Shown here: positions 11,445 to 20,606 of the stretch, one piece after another | Position numbering within the stretch: position 1 is the first letter of the stretch | Layout of the letters: each line of letters opens with the position of its first letter | Source: Budorcas taxicolor | Taxonomy: Eukaryota; Chordata; Mammalia; Artiodactyla; Bovidae | Assembly: GCF_023091745.1 (NCBI RefSeq) | Contig: NC_068920.1 | Location: 152,859,622-152,923,621, forward strand | Length of the DNA: 64,000 nucleotides | Direction of reading: 5' to 3' | The notes under the pieces: model-generated | The model's input: the letters and a program-made list of their open reading frames with translations, nothing else | What the model was told of the DNA's origin: nothing | Database searches by the model: none | Position numbers and translations under genes: made by a program

Positions 11445-11831
11445 AAAGAACTAATAAATCCCTGAGAAATAAGACTAGAGGCATAAGTATTACCAGCTGT
11501 ATAATTTCTCAATCTAATACACAAGATCAAAAATCAAGAATATCTACTCAGAATCCATAATTTATACTAATAAATTATAAAGGAACTGTAACAGAATGAA
11601 ATCAAGTGGTCAAACATTCACTGAGTATTCATTTCTTGCCAGGCTCAAATCTAGCAGTGTAGGATCTGGGGTTTGTGTGAACACACGTGGCTGTTCCAAA
11701 GATGAGCAAACACTGAGATAAGACTTTTGCCATGTGCAAGAGTCTCTCCAGGGCCCCTACATGTCCCTGTTCCTTAGGCTATAAATGAAGGGGTTCATCA
11801 GTGGAGTGACCACTGTATACCTCACAGAGGT
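11445..11831. repeat. Unit 0: remnant of a lost OR1J duplication unit
   Basis: 11,445-11,714 aligns by eye to the 3' flanks of the four OR1J genes (shared words such as 'gatcaaaaatcaagaa', 'tttatactaat', 'gatctg.ggttt', 'aagatgagcaaa'), and 11,715-11,831 continues into OR1J coding sequence. The rest of the unit is missing. Confidence 0.85.
11715..11831 (-). pseudogene. OR1J remnant: last ~39 codons only
   Basis: On the minus strand this encodes the end of an OR1J receptor: TM7 (the P-L-x-N-P-F-I-Y-S-L-R-N-R-D region) and the C-terminal tail. It is a relic, far shorter than the 313 residues of its neighbours. There is a one-base deletion near 11,754 (gggcccctac against gggcccccttc in the intact copies), and the normal stop codon is lost in a 3-base deletion near 11,712. 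Homology ends abruptly at about 11,831, where old L1 sequence begins, so about 270 codons and the 5' flank are gone. I read it as the scar of a deleted array copy. Confidence 0.88.
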
Positions 11832-11896
11832 CCCATTTAGGCCACTACAGAGCTTTGAGTAAAGTTCCCTGTGCTATACAGTAGATTCTCATTAAG

Positions 11897-12103
11897 GTAA
11901 GGTGAAGTCGCTCAGCCGTGTCTGACTCTTTGCGACCCTGTGGACTGTAACCTACTAGGCTTCTCCGTCCATGGGATTCTCCAGGCAAGAATACTGGAGT
12001 GGATTGCCATTTCCTTCTCCAGGGGATCTTCCCGACCCAGGGATTGAACCCGGGTCTCCCTCATAGGAGGCAGACACTTTAACCTCTGAGCCACCAGGGA
12101 AGC
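11897..12103 (-). mobile_element. Bov-tA SINE
   Basis: Minus-strand Bov-tA with tRNA-like head at 12,060-12,103 (gcttccctggtggctcagagg). It replaces about 25 bases of L1 that are present in the homologous copies at 25.84 and 36.25 kb. Confidence 0.9.
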
Positions 12104-12388
12104 ACAGTACTAAATGTCCCCTGGCAGAGGAATAGATACAGATTATCTGACACATATATACAGTAGAATATTATACAGCCACACAACGTAACAAAACTGT
12201 GCCATTTCCTGGGATGTGGATGGGTCTACATATTCTCTGGGTCTGATACAGAGTAAAGAGAAAAATAAATATTGTATGTTAATGTCTACATATGGAGTCT
12301 AGAACAATGGTAGTGATGAACCAATTAGACAGGCAAGAATAGAGAGGCAGATATAGAGAATGAATTTCTGGAAACAGTTGGAAGACGG

Positions 12389-12475
12389 GTTGTTGTTATT
12401 CAGTCATGTTGTCTGACTTTTGCAAGCCCATGGACTGTAGCATACGAGGCTCCCCTGTCCTTCACATAGGTTGCT
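12389..12475 (-). mobile_element. Short BovB 3' tail fragment, present in three units
   Basis: About 87 bp of BovB 3' end (catggactgtagcata.gaggctcccctgtcc) in the ancient L1. The same fragment sits at the homologous place near 26,145 and 36,565, so it predates the duplications. Confidence 0.7.
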
Positions 12476-12958
12476 CAGGGGGAAGGAGAGGGTGGAAAAA
12501 ACTGAGAGAGTATTGTTTACATATATACACAACCATGTGTAATTAGATTGTTAATGAGAAAATGCTACATAGCACAGGAGACTCAGGGTGGTGCTCTGTG
12601 ATGACCTAGAGGGCTGCAAAGCATGGGGATGGTAGGAGGGAAGATCAAGAGAGAGAGAAAATAAGTATACGTATAGCTGATTCTCATTGCTGTATAGCAA
12701 AAGTCAACAAAGTATTGCAGAACAATTATCCTCCAATAAATAATAAATAGTTAATTAATTACATTTTTAAAAAGAAACAAATTCCCAGGAAATAAGAAGA
12801 GAGATGAAATACTACCAGCTATATAAATGCCCAGCCTTACAGACAATATCAAAAATCAAGAACCTAAACTCAAATTTCACAATTTATGCTAATGAACTGT
12901 TAGGAAATAGACAAATTCGTAAAGGAATGCAATTCAACTATCAAACATTTACTGAGTA

Positions 12959-12964
12959 TTTATT
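12959..12964 (-). terminator. Poly(A) signal AATAAA for OR1J unit A
   Basis: AATAAA on the minus strand, 79 bases past the stop codon. It is at the same place in units B, C and (58 bases) D. Confidence 0.55.
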
Positions 12965-13042
12965 CTATACTGGGTTCAAATCTAGGGATATAAGATCTGA
13001 GGTTTTGTGAACACACATGTCTTTTACAAAGATGAGCAAACG

Positions 13043-13984
13043 TCATTGAGACAAGACTTTTGCCTTGTGCAAGAGTCTCTCCAGGGCCCCCTTCATGTCC
13101 CTGTTCCTTAGGCTATAAATGAAGGGGTTCAGCAGTGGAGTGACCACTGTGTACATCACAGAGGCAACGGTGCTCTTGTCCCTGGAGGTGCTGGATGAGG
13201 GGAAAATATACAGCCCAATAATTGCTCCATAATACAGAGACACCACAGAGAGGTGGGAGCCACATGTGGACAATGCTTTGCAGATCTCCTTGGTGGAGGG
13301 GACCTTCAGGATGGTGGCCCCAATGCGTCCATAAGAGATCAGGATGCATACTAATGGGAGGATGATGACGGCCACTCCTGCCGTGAAAATGGCCAGCTCA
13401 CTGAGGGATGTGTCTGAGCAGGAGAGCTTCAGCAGGGCATCAAGGTCACAGAAGAAATGGGGGATGCTGTGGTCAGCACAAAAGGACAGCTGGGTCAGGA
13501 GGAGGGTGTGACACAGGGCATTGGCACAGGAGAGAATCCAGGACACAGTTACTAGTAAGGTGCACAGCCCCTATCCCATGACGGTGCTGTAGTGGAGAGG
13601 GTGGCAAATGGCCACGTACCGATCATAGGCCATCGAGGTGAGCAGGAAATCATCCAGATCAGTAAAAAAGAGGAAGAAATACATCTGTGTTATGCATCCT
13701 GCATAGGGGATGGATTGATCCTGAATCTACATGTTTATCAGCATTTTAGGGACGGTGACAGATGAAAAAGAGACGTCAGTGAGGGCCAAGTGGCTGAGGA
13801 AGAAGTACATGGGGGTGTGGGGGCGAGCATCCAGCCTGATGAGCAGGATGATGAGCAGGTTGCCCAGAACCGTGGTCAGGTACACGCCCGGGAACAGGGC
13901 GAAGAATACGCCCTGCTGCTCTGGCCAGATGGGGAGTCCCAGGAGGAGGAATTCAGAAACGCTGCTCTGGTTTTCCCTCTTCAT
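13043..13984 (-). pseudogene. OR1J: Olfactory receptor OR1J pseudogene with two nonsense codons
   Basis: Full 314-codon OR1J reading frame with no frameshift, broken by two in-frame TAG codons: codon 86 (13,727-13,729) and codon 138 (13,571-13,573). In all three intact sister genes both are CAG (Gln). The rest is well kept: sequon NQS near the N-terminus, GN in TM1, LHTPMYFFL-like motif (with P for L: PHTPMYFFL), MAYDRYVAIC, KALSTCGSHL in TM6 and PLLNPFIYSLRN in TM7. Splice acceptor and poly(A) signal are also kept. This suggests recent inactivation. The first stop falls near the first extracellular loop, so no receptor can form. A segregating intact allele is possible and untested. Confidence 0.95.
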
Positions 13985-14025
13985 GCTCCTCTCCTGTCTG
14001 CTGGGAATGAAAGGACAGTGAAAGA
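13985..14025 (-). promoter_or_regulatory. Predicted splice acceptor of OR1J unit A
   Basis: On the minus strand 'cttctttcactgtcctttc' then 'attcccag' is followed by 16 bases and the ATG. AG lies at 14,002-14,001. The same acceptor is kept in all four units. Confidence 0.6.
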
Positions 14026-14457
14026 AGCACATTTTGATTGCAGCAGACATATATAAGTGAGTCCTTTCTCTTGAAGAATATGTTAGTGTCTGTCTGCATT
14101 GCCATGTCTCTGCAGAATCCCCTAAGATAAATGGTATTACCATGTATATATAGGGAATTTTCCAACCAAGAAGAGAGTTTGATACAGGAAAAAAAAAAAA
14201 AAAACTGGCTCAGTGGCATTTGTCCATCATCTCAGTAAAGAGAAATTATCACAGTGTCTTAGCAGAGAAATACTAAGATAAAAACTGCCCTAATTTCTTT
14301 TCTATTTCTGGACATACAATCATAAGATTTGACCTTCAGGTTGTGACACCTTGACCTATGGAAATCTGACTTTTAAGTCCTCTCATATGTTAAGGATAAG
14401 GAAGACGTTTCAGCAGTGAATTCTTGAAGGAAAGTGGATCAAAAATACACAGCCAGT

Positions 14458-14657
14458 GAATTTCCTGGTGATCCACTGCTTAGACTTCAGCTTCCAAGGC
14501 AGGATGTATGGATTCAATCCCTGTTCCAGCTATAAAGATATCACATGCCTTATGGCTAAAAACCAAAACATGAAATAATACAATATGGTAATGAATTCAG
14601 CAAAGAATTTTAAAAAATGATTGACATTAAAATTTTTTAATAAATAAGCAAATAAAT
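14458..14657 (+). mobile_element. CHR-type tRNA-Glu SINE, shared by units A and B
   Basis: Diverged 'atttcctggtgatccactgcttagac..cttccaaggcaggatg..attcaatccctgttcc..tcacatgcctta' fits the cetartiodactyl CHR SINE. Flanked by agccagt at 14,451-14,457 and 14,658-14,664. Absent at the same site in units C (38,665) and D (52,315). Confidence 0.75.
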
Positions 14658-14697
14658 AGCCAGTTCAATTATGTATAAAGGTTGGAGAAAAAGAGAA

Positions 14698-14706
14698 GCT
14701 TACCTG
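14698..14706 (-). promoter_or_regulatory. Candidate splice donor of an OR1J noncoding exon
   Basis: Minus strand reads CAG|GTAAGC, a strong donor, which would give an intron of about 703 bases to the acceptor at 14,001. Unit B keeps GTAAGC (near 29,616-29,621), while C and D have changes at the site. Inference only. Confidence 0.3.
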
Positions 14707-15006
14707 TCAACTGAACTCAGAGTATCTCAGAGTTCAATCTTGCAGTATCACTGCTCTACAAAGTAAAAAATATTACTGGCAATTATATGTATTTTTACTA
14801 GTACTCATATTTATCATTCTCCAATATCCTCCTGATTCAACAAAATCCTCTTGTTGAAGAATTGCCTAATCCAAAATAAAAGCAGTTGCTCCCAAGATGT
14901 GTCAAAGAGATATGCCCTGATATGCGTTCTCCCCTCATTTTTAAGAACTAGTAATAAAAAGTATCACAAGCAAGAGCACAGAGAAGTGCTGAACACCTGT
15001 GTACAG

Positions 15007-15022
15007 ACACACACACACACAC
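15007..15022 (+). repeat. (AC)8 microsatellite, unit A
   Basis: Short AC tract at the homologous position of longer tracts in units B, C and D. Confidence 0.9.
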
Positions 15023-15355
15023 CCCTGCTGTTGGCATAGGAGACCAAGTTCTTCGCTGAACTTTATGCTTGAATGATCTAGTTGCCTTGAGTAAGAACTG
15101 GTCTCTCAGCTTCTCTGTAGGGCACCTGGAGACAAGATTTACCCACTTCTGTGGTCCTGAACCACTCACCAGCAACAGAGAAAAAAGAGCTTGATCTTCA
15201 ATTCGCCAACTTCAGAAATGAAGACGTGAAGACTGCTCGGTCCACCAGGGAGGGGACCCAAGGGGACAGGGCTCCAAGCTCTTGGTTAGAGACATGTGTT
15301 AAACATGTATTAATTGCTCAGTTTTCTTGTTTCTCCCTCCAGGACACAGGCCCTA

Positions 15356-15530
15356 GAGCAGTGGTTCCTAAACTTTAACGTTCCCTAGAATGCCCTGGAG
15401 AGTTTATTAAAGATGCAGACCCAGCTCCAGCTCCAGCAATGCTCATTCATTCTTGAACTCTGTGGTCAGGGAACTCTGATACACGGGGTCCTAAGAGTCG
15501 ACACTGAGAAAACAGTGTCCTTAGGAAGAA
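15356..15530 (+). mobile_element. MER5-like hAT DNA transposon fragment, unit A
   Basis: Begins 'gcagtggttcctaaactttaac' with 'agaatgccctgg.gag.ttattaaa' and 'ctctgatacac', the word order of MER5A-type nonautonomous hAT elements. Present in all four units, so it predates the array. Confidence 0.55.
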
Positions 15531-15842
15531 CGTCATGATGATGCCCAGTGGGTGTGAGCAGGAAGGAGATGTGGAAAGAACTCTTTACTGACCCTTCCTA
15601 CTGGCTTCAAGTTTCCCCTAGTTAAGTCAAAGGGATGTGAGGATGGAGTTTTCTCCCAAGCTGAGATGCCACCTTTAAATAAATCTGCTTCATGGTATAA
15701 ATCCAAATACAATATGAGAAAGTCAAAGTATTTCCCCTGCCTTTTATTCATCCTTTATATTTCTAAAATGGTTTTTATTCATAAAATTTTATATTATGAA
15801 TATAATATATATTATATTTTATTATAACATTTGTTGTTGTTC

Positions 15843-15957
15843 TATCAAAGTGTAAATCGCTCAGTCGTGTCTGACTTCTAGCAACACCACAGACAGTAGC
15901 CCACCAGGCTCCTCTGTCAGAGGAATTCTCCAGGCAAGAATACTGGAGTTGTTGTTC
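15843..15957 (-). mobile_element. Partial Bov-A SINE, unit A
   Basis: About 115 bp of Bov-A body (ctcagtcgtgtctgactt to ccaggcaagaatactggag) running directly into the older BovB. The same join is present in unit B at 30,757-30,872. Confidence 0.8.
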
Positions 15958-17502
15958 AGCTTCAGTGTTGTTCAACTCGAGTTGTTGTTCATTCGGTAAG
16001 CCATGTTCGACTCTTTACAACCCCATGCCAGGCTTCCCTGTTTTTTGCTATCTCCCAGAGTTTGCTCAAACTCATGTTCATTGAGTCAGTAATGCCATCC
16101 AACCATCTCATCCTCTGTCATCCCCTTTTTTTCCTGCCCTCAATCTTTCCCAGTGTCAGGATCATTTCCAATGAGTTGGATTTTTGCATCAGGTGGCCAT
16201 AGTATTGGGGTTCAGCGTCAGTCCTTCCAATGAATATTCAGGGTTGAATTCCTTTAAGATTGACTGATATGATCTCCTTGCTGTTGAAGAGACTCTCAAG
16301 AGTCTCCTCCAGCCCCACATTTAGAAAGCATCGATATTTGCAACTCAGTCTTTTTTACAGTCCAACTCTGACAGCCGTACATGACTACAGGAAAACCATA
16401 GCATTGACTAAATTACCTTTGTTAGAAAAGTGACGTTTCTGCCTTTTTTTTTTCCCCTTAACTATCTTTTAGTGTAAACCACAATTCTCACTTGTTCACA
16501 TTATACTGGTTGATACTTTGACTAACTACTTGGCTTGGCTTTTTTTGTTTGTTTTTAATATAAATTTATTTATTTCTGCTTTTTAATATGCTATATAGAT
16601 TTGCCATAGCTGTTCTTTCCAGGGTTAAATGTCTTTAATTTTCATGACTGCAGTTACCAAATGATTTTGAACCCTAGAAAATAAAATCTGTCACTATTTC
16701 CTCTTTCCCCCATCTATTTGCCATCAGCAACGAAACGGGATGCCATGATCTTTGTTTTGTAAATGTTGAATTTTAAGCCAGCTTTTTCATTCTCCTCTTT
16801 CACCCTCATCAAGAAGCTCTTTAGTTCCTCTTCACTTTCAGCCTTTAAAGTGGTATCATCTGCATATGTGAGGTTGTTGATATTTCTCCCAGCAATCTTG
16901 ATTCCAGCTGGTGATTCATCCAGTCTGGCATTTCACATGATGCAATCTGTATATAAATTAAATAAGCAGGGTGACCATATACAGCCTTTATGTACTCCTT
17001 TCCAAATTTGGAACCAGTCAGTTGGTCTATGTCCCATGCTAACTATAGCTCCTTGCCCTGCATACAGGTTTCTCAGGAGGCAGGTAAGAGTCTCTGGTAT
17101 TTCCTTCCCTTGAGGAATTTTCCACAGTTTGTTGTGATCTGCACAAAGGCTTTAGCGTACTCAGTGAAAGAGGAGTAGATGTTTTTCTGTAATTCTCTTG
17201 ATGTTTCTATTATCCAACAGATGTTGGCAATTTGATCTCTGGTTCCTCTGCCTTTTTGAAATCTAGCTTGGACTTCCGGAAGTTCTTGGTTCACATACTG
17301 CTGAAGCCTAGTTTGAATGGCTTTGAGTATAATCTTGCTAGCATGTGAAATGAGTGCAGTTGTACTGTAGTTTTAACATTCTTTGGGCTTGCCTTTCTTT
17401 GGGATTGAAATATAAACTGCCTTTTTCTAGTCCTGGGGCCACTGGTGAGATTTCCAAATTTGCTAGCATATTGAGTGCAGCAGTTTAACAGTATCATCTT
17501 TT
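15958..17502 (-). mobile_element. Older BovB LINE, unit A
   Basis: RTE-class non-LTR retrotransposon, 5'-truncated, read on the minus strand. Encoded pieces include 'RFQKGRGTRDQIANICWIIE' (reverse transcriptase) and the 3' end near 15,985-16,430. Many stops and indels, so it is dead. Present at the same site in unit B, absent from C and D. Interrupted by a small insert at 16,443-16,572, and cut at its 5' side by a younger BovB at 17,503. Confidence 0.92.
16443..16572 (-). mobile_element. 130-bp retro-insert, possible L1 3' transduction
   Basis: tttctgc flanks it at 16,436-16,442 and 16,573-16,579, and unit B has the empty site at about 31,351. On the minus strand it starts with the ruminant L1 tail words (aaataaataaatttatatt), then A-rich sequence, then about 80 unique bases and a run of 10 A. 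No known SINE matches. Confidence 0.6.
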
Positions 17503-19265
17503 CAGTTCAGTTCAGTTCAGTTCAGTCGCTCAGTCATGTCCGACTCTTTGCGACCCCATGAATCGCAGCACACCAGGCCTCCCTGTCCAGCACCAACTCC
17601 CGGAGTTCACTCAGACTCATACCCATCGAGTCAGTGATGCCATCCAGCCATCTCATCCTCTGTCGTCCCCTTCTCCTCCTGCCCCCAATCCCTCCCAGCA
17701 TCAGAATCTTTTCCAATGAGTCAACTCTTCGCATGAGGTGGCCAAAGTACTGGAGTTTCAGCTTTAGCATCGTTCCTTCCAAAGAAATCCCAGGGCTGAT
17801 CTCCTTCAGAATGGATTGGTTGGATCTCCTTGCAGTCCAAGGGACTCTCAAGAGTCTTCTCCAACACCACAGTTCAAAAGCATCAATTCTTCGGTGCTCA
17901 GCCTTCTTCACAGTCCGACTCTCACATCCATACATGACCACAGGAAAAACCATAGCCTTGACTAGACGGACCTTAGCCGGCAAAGTAATGTCTCTGCTTT
18001 TGAATATACTATCTAGGTTGGTCATGACTTTTCTTCCAAGGAGTAAGCGTCTTTTAATTTCATGGTTGCAATCACCATCTGCAGTGATTTTGGAGCCCCC
18101 CCAAAATAAAGTCTGACACTGTTTCCACTGCTTCCCCATCTATTTGCCATGAAGTGATGGGACCAGATGCCATGATCTTCGTTTTCTGAATGTTGAGCTT
18201 TAAGCCAACTTTTTCACTCTCCTCTTTCCCTCGTGGCTCAGAGGTTAAAGCGTCTGCCTGCAATGCAGGAGACCTGGGTTCGATCCCTGGGTCGGGAAGA
18301 TCCCCTGGAGAAGGAAATGGCAACCCACTCCAATATTCTTGCCTGGAGAATCCCATGGACGGAGGAGCCTGGTGGGCTACAGTCCACGGGGTCGCAAAGA
18401 GTCGGACACAACTGACCAACTTCACTTTTACTTTCATCAAGAGGCTTTTTAGTTCCTCTTCACTTTCTGCCATAAGGGTGGTGTCATCTGCATTTCTGAG
18501 GTTATTGAGATTTCTCCTGGCAATCTTGATTCCAGCTTGTGTTTCTTCCAGTCCAGCGTTTCTCATGCTGTACTCTGCATAGAAGTCAAATAAGCAGGGT
18601 GACAATATACAGCCATGATGCACTCCTTTTCCTATTTGGAACCAGTCTGTTGTTCCATGTCCAGTTCCAACTGTTGCTTCCTGACCTGCATACAGATTTC
18701 TCAAGAGGCAGCTCAGGTGGTCTGGTATTCCCATCTCTTTCAGAATTTTCTACAGTCTATTGTGATCCACACAGTCAAAGGCTTTGGCATGGTCAATAAA
18801 GCAGAAATAGACGTTTTTCTGGAACTCTCTTGCTTTTTCAATGATCCAGTGGATGTTGGCAATTTGATCTCTGGTTCCTCTGCCTTTTCTAAAACCAGCT
18901 TGAACATCAGGGAGTTCACGGTTCACGTATTGCTGAAGCCTGGCTTGGAGAATTTTGAGCATTACTTTACTAGCGTGTGAGATGAGTGCAATTGTGTGGT
19001 AGTTTGAGCATTCTTTGGCATTGCCTTTCTTTGGGATTGGAATGAAAACTGACCTTTTCCAGTCCTGTGGCCACTGCTGGGTTTTCCACATTTGCTGGCA
19101 TATTGAGTGCAGCACTTTCACAGCATCATCTTTCAGGATTTGAAACGGCTCAACTGGAATTCCATCACCTCCACTAGCTTTGTTCATAGTGATGCTTTCT
19201 AAGGCCCACTTGACTTCACATTCCAGGATGTCTGGCTGTAGGTGAGTGATCACACCATCATGATT
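17503..19265 (-). mobile_element. BovB LINE, young, 5'-truncated
   Basis: Minus-strand open frames cover much of the reverse transcriptase region (FRKGRGTRDQIANIHWIIE, VHHGCILSPCLF, the catalytic-box variant NADDTTLMAESEEE where A replaces the usual Y of YADD as Y-to-N) and the C-terminus (GRRRRGRQRMRWLDGITDSM). The endonuclease is missing. A (TTCAG)5 tail lies at 17,503-17,527. atctttt flanks it at 17,496-17,502 and 19,266-19,272; unit B has the uninterrupted site at about 32,279. Carries a Bov-tA at 18,229-18,424. Confidence 0.93.
18229..18424 (+). mobile_element. Bov-tA SINE nested in BovB
   Basis: Little-diverged Bov-tA: 'ccctcgtggctcagaggttaa' head to 'gtcggacacaactgacc'. It splits the BovB sequence between 'ctcctctttc' and 'actttcatcaagaggc', and its own sequence is inserted in the open frame. 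Confidence 0.93.
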
Positions 19266-19272
19266 ATCTTTT

Positions 19273-20324
19273 AGGATACGTTTATACAAATGAGATTTAT
19301 TTTACATGGTATCTTAGAGTTTTCTTTTCCTGAATTTATTGCAATAATACTTGCAAGTCTACTTCTATGCTTATCAGTGCATAAAATATATATAACATCA
19401 ATATATTAATCTTCTCAAATTTTTAATTGCTCTCTTCTTGAATTAACTGACTGATTCATTAAAAAAGAATCTCTAATTCTTCAGTAAGGTAAAACTTTAT
19501 TAAACATTATAGTACACCCTGAAATCTTCTCCTGTGTCAGTTGTCTGATCAAGGTTACTTTATTATCTGCAAAGCATCCATTTTAACCGGCTGCATTGTC
19601 TTAGTTCCCCCGTGCCTGTGGCTTGCTCTTTTGAAGAGAGAACAACCGAACTTTGAAAATGGCCATGAAAATACATGAAGAATGGAAGTCTAGGTGGAAG
19701 CCCATGAAAAGAGAAGCCAGACTGTTTTCATTCACCTCAGGAATCATCTAAGTCAGAGCTTATGAAATGAAATAAATGAATAATGAGGAAAGTTGCATCA
19801 TAAGATTTTATACATGTATGAAATATCAAACTCCTTCAAAATATTGTGATTTCCAACTTTACACCTCAGACTAGAGTTGTGGACATCACCACAGCCTTGC
19901 ATGTCACTCCAGCTACTGGTTACATACTAATTAGTCTTCTGTTTCTGCATAACTTTGGTAAACATATTACATCTTTCATAGTGCAGGCACACACACACAA
20001 AGGGACAAGATGAAAAATAGGGTTAAAAATCTGATGTTCAAAAAAAGACATATATGTAGTATGTCGATAAGAGAGATGAACAGTATAAACTAATCTAAAA
20101 GAAGGCCAAAAAGAGGGAAAAGAAAGCAAAAACTCTTTCTCCAAATCTCTTTGTACTGAGTTTTTCAAGGTAGCAGGATTACAAAGTTGATGAATAAAGA
20201 AAAAATAATCAATGATACTTCATACTCTAGCAGTGAGCACTGAGAACTGAAATTTTAATATACTAATTAAAATAGTTTAAAAAGCAAAATATGGGCTTAC
20301 GGATGAATTTATCAAAATACTGGT
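19273..20324. other. Shared unit flank, no gene; start of ancient L1
   Basis: Homologous to 32,286-33,350 (unit B) and, more distantly, 39,850-41,480 (unit C). Most of it is unassigned. From about 20,000 the sequence resembles very old L1 ORF2 (for example 'ggattacaaagttgatgaataaa'). Confidence 0.6.
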
Positions 20325-20335
20325 ATGTTAAAACT

Positions 20336-20606
20336 GCTGCTGCAGCTGCTAAGTTGCTTCAGTCATGTCCGACTCTGTGCAACCCCACGACGGCAGCCCA
20401 CCAGGCTCCCCCATCTCTGCGATTCTCCAGGCAAGAACACTGGAGTGGGTTGCCATTTCCTTCTCCAATGCATGAAAGTGAAAAGGGAAAGTGAAGCCGT
20501 TCAGTAGTGTCTGACTCTTAGCGACCTGATGGACTGCAGCCTACCAAGCTCCTCCCATGGGATCTTCCAGGCAAGAGTACTGGAGTGGGTTGCCATTGCC
20601 TTCTCC
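20336..20606 (-). mobile_element. Bov-A2 SINE with 11-bp target duplication
   Basis: Two Bov-A monomers and a (GCT)n end, read on the minus strand. atgttaaaact is repeated at 20,325-20,335 and 20,607-20,617. Unit B has the empty site at about 33,355. Confidence 0.95.

Larger units (their letters stand above)
11832..12772 (+). mobile_element. Ancient L1 3' region of the duplicated unit (copy before unit A)
   Basis: Matches the L1 sequence found before units B and C (ccatttaggccac.acagagctttgagta, gctatacagtagattctcatt, tgacctagagggctgcaaagcatgggga). Interrupted by a SINE at 11,897-12,103 and carrying a short BovB tail at 12,389-12,475. It joins OR1J coding sequence at its left end. Confidence 0.8.

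Noticed and set aside
13790..14056. Open frames on the plus strand opposite the OR1J genes (also near 28,715, 37,897 and 51,800)
   Set aside because: They recur only because the OR1J coding strand is conserved. The translations have no family resemblance and are antisense shadows.
17503..17527. CRISPR-like or regulatory (TTCAG)n array
   Set aside because: It is the simple-repeat tail of BovB, seen also at other BovB 3' ends (36,135 and 46,325).
17634..18116. Plus-strand frames of 100-165 codons rich in 'HLILCRPLLLLPPIPPSI'
   Set aside because: They are the antisense of the BovB C-terminal region and recur wherever BovB lies on the minus strand.
18072..18734. Minus-strand frame joining BovB RT to a SINE-derived stretch, as a host gene
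   Set aside because: It is BovB with a Bov-tA inserted. The SINE reads open by chance; no domestication evidence.
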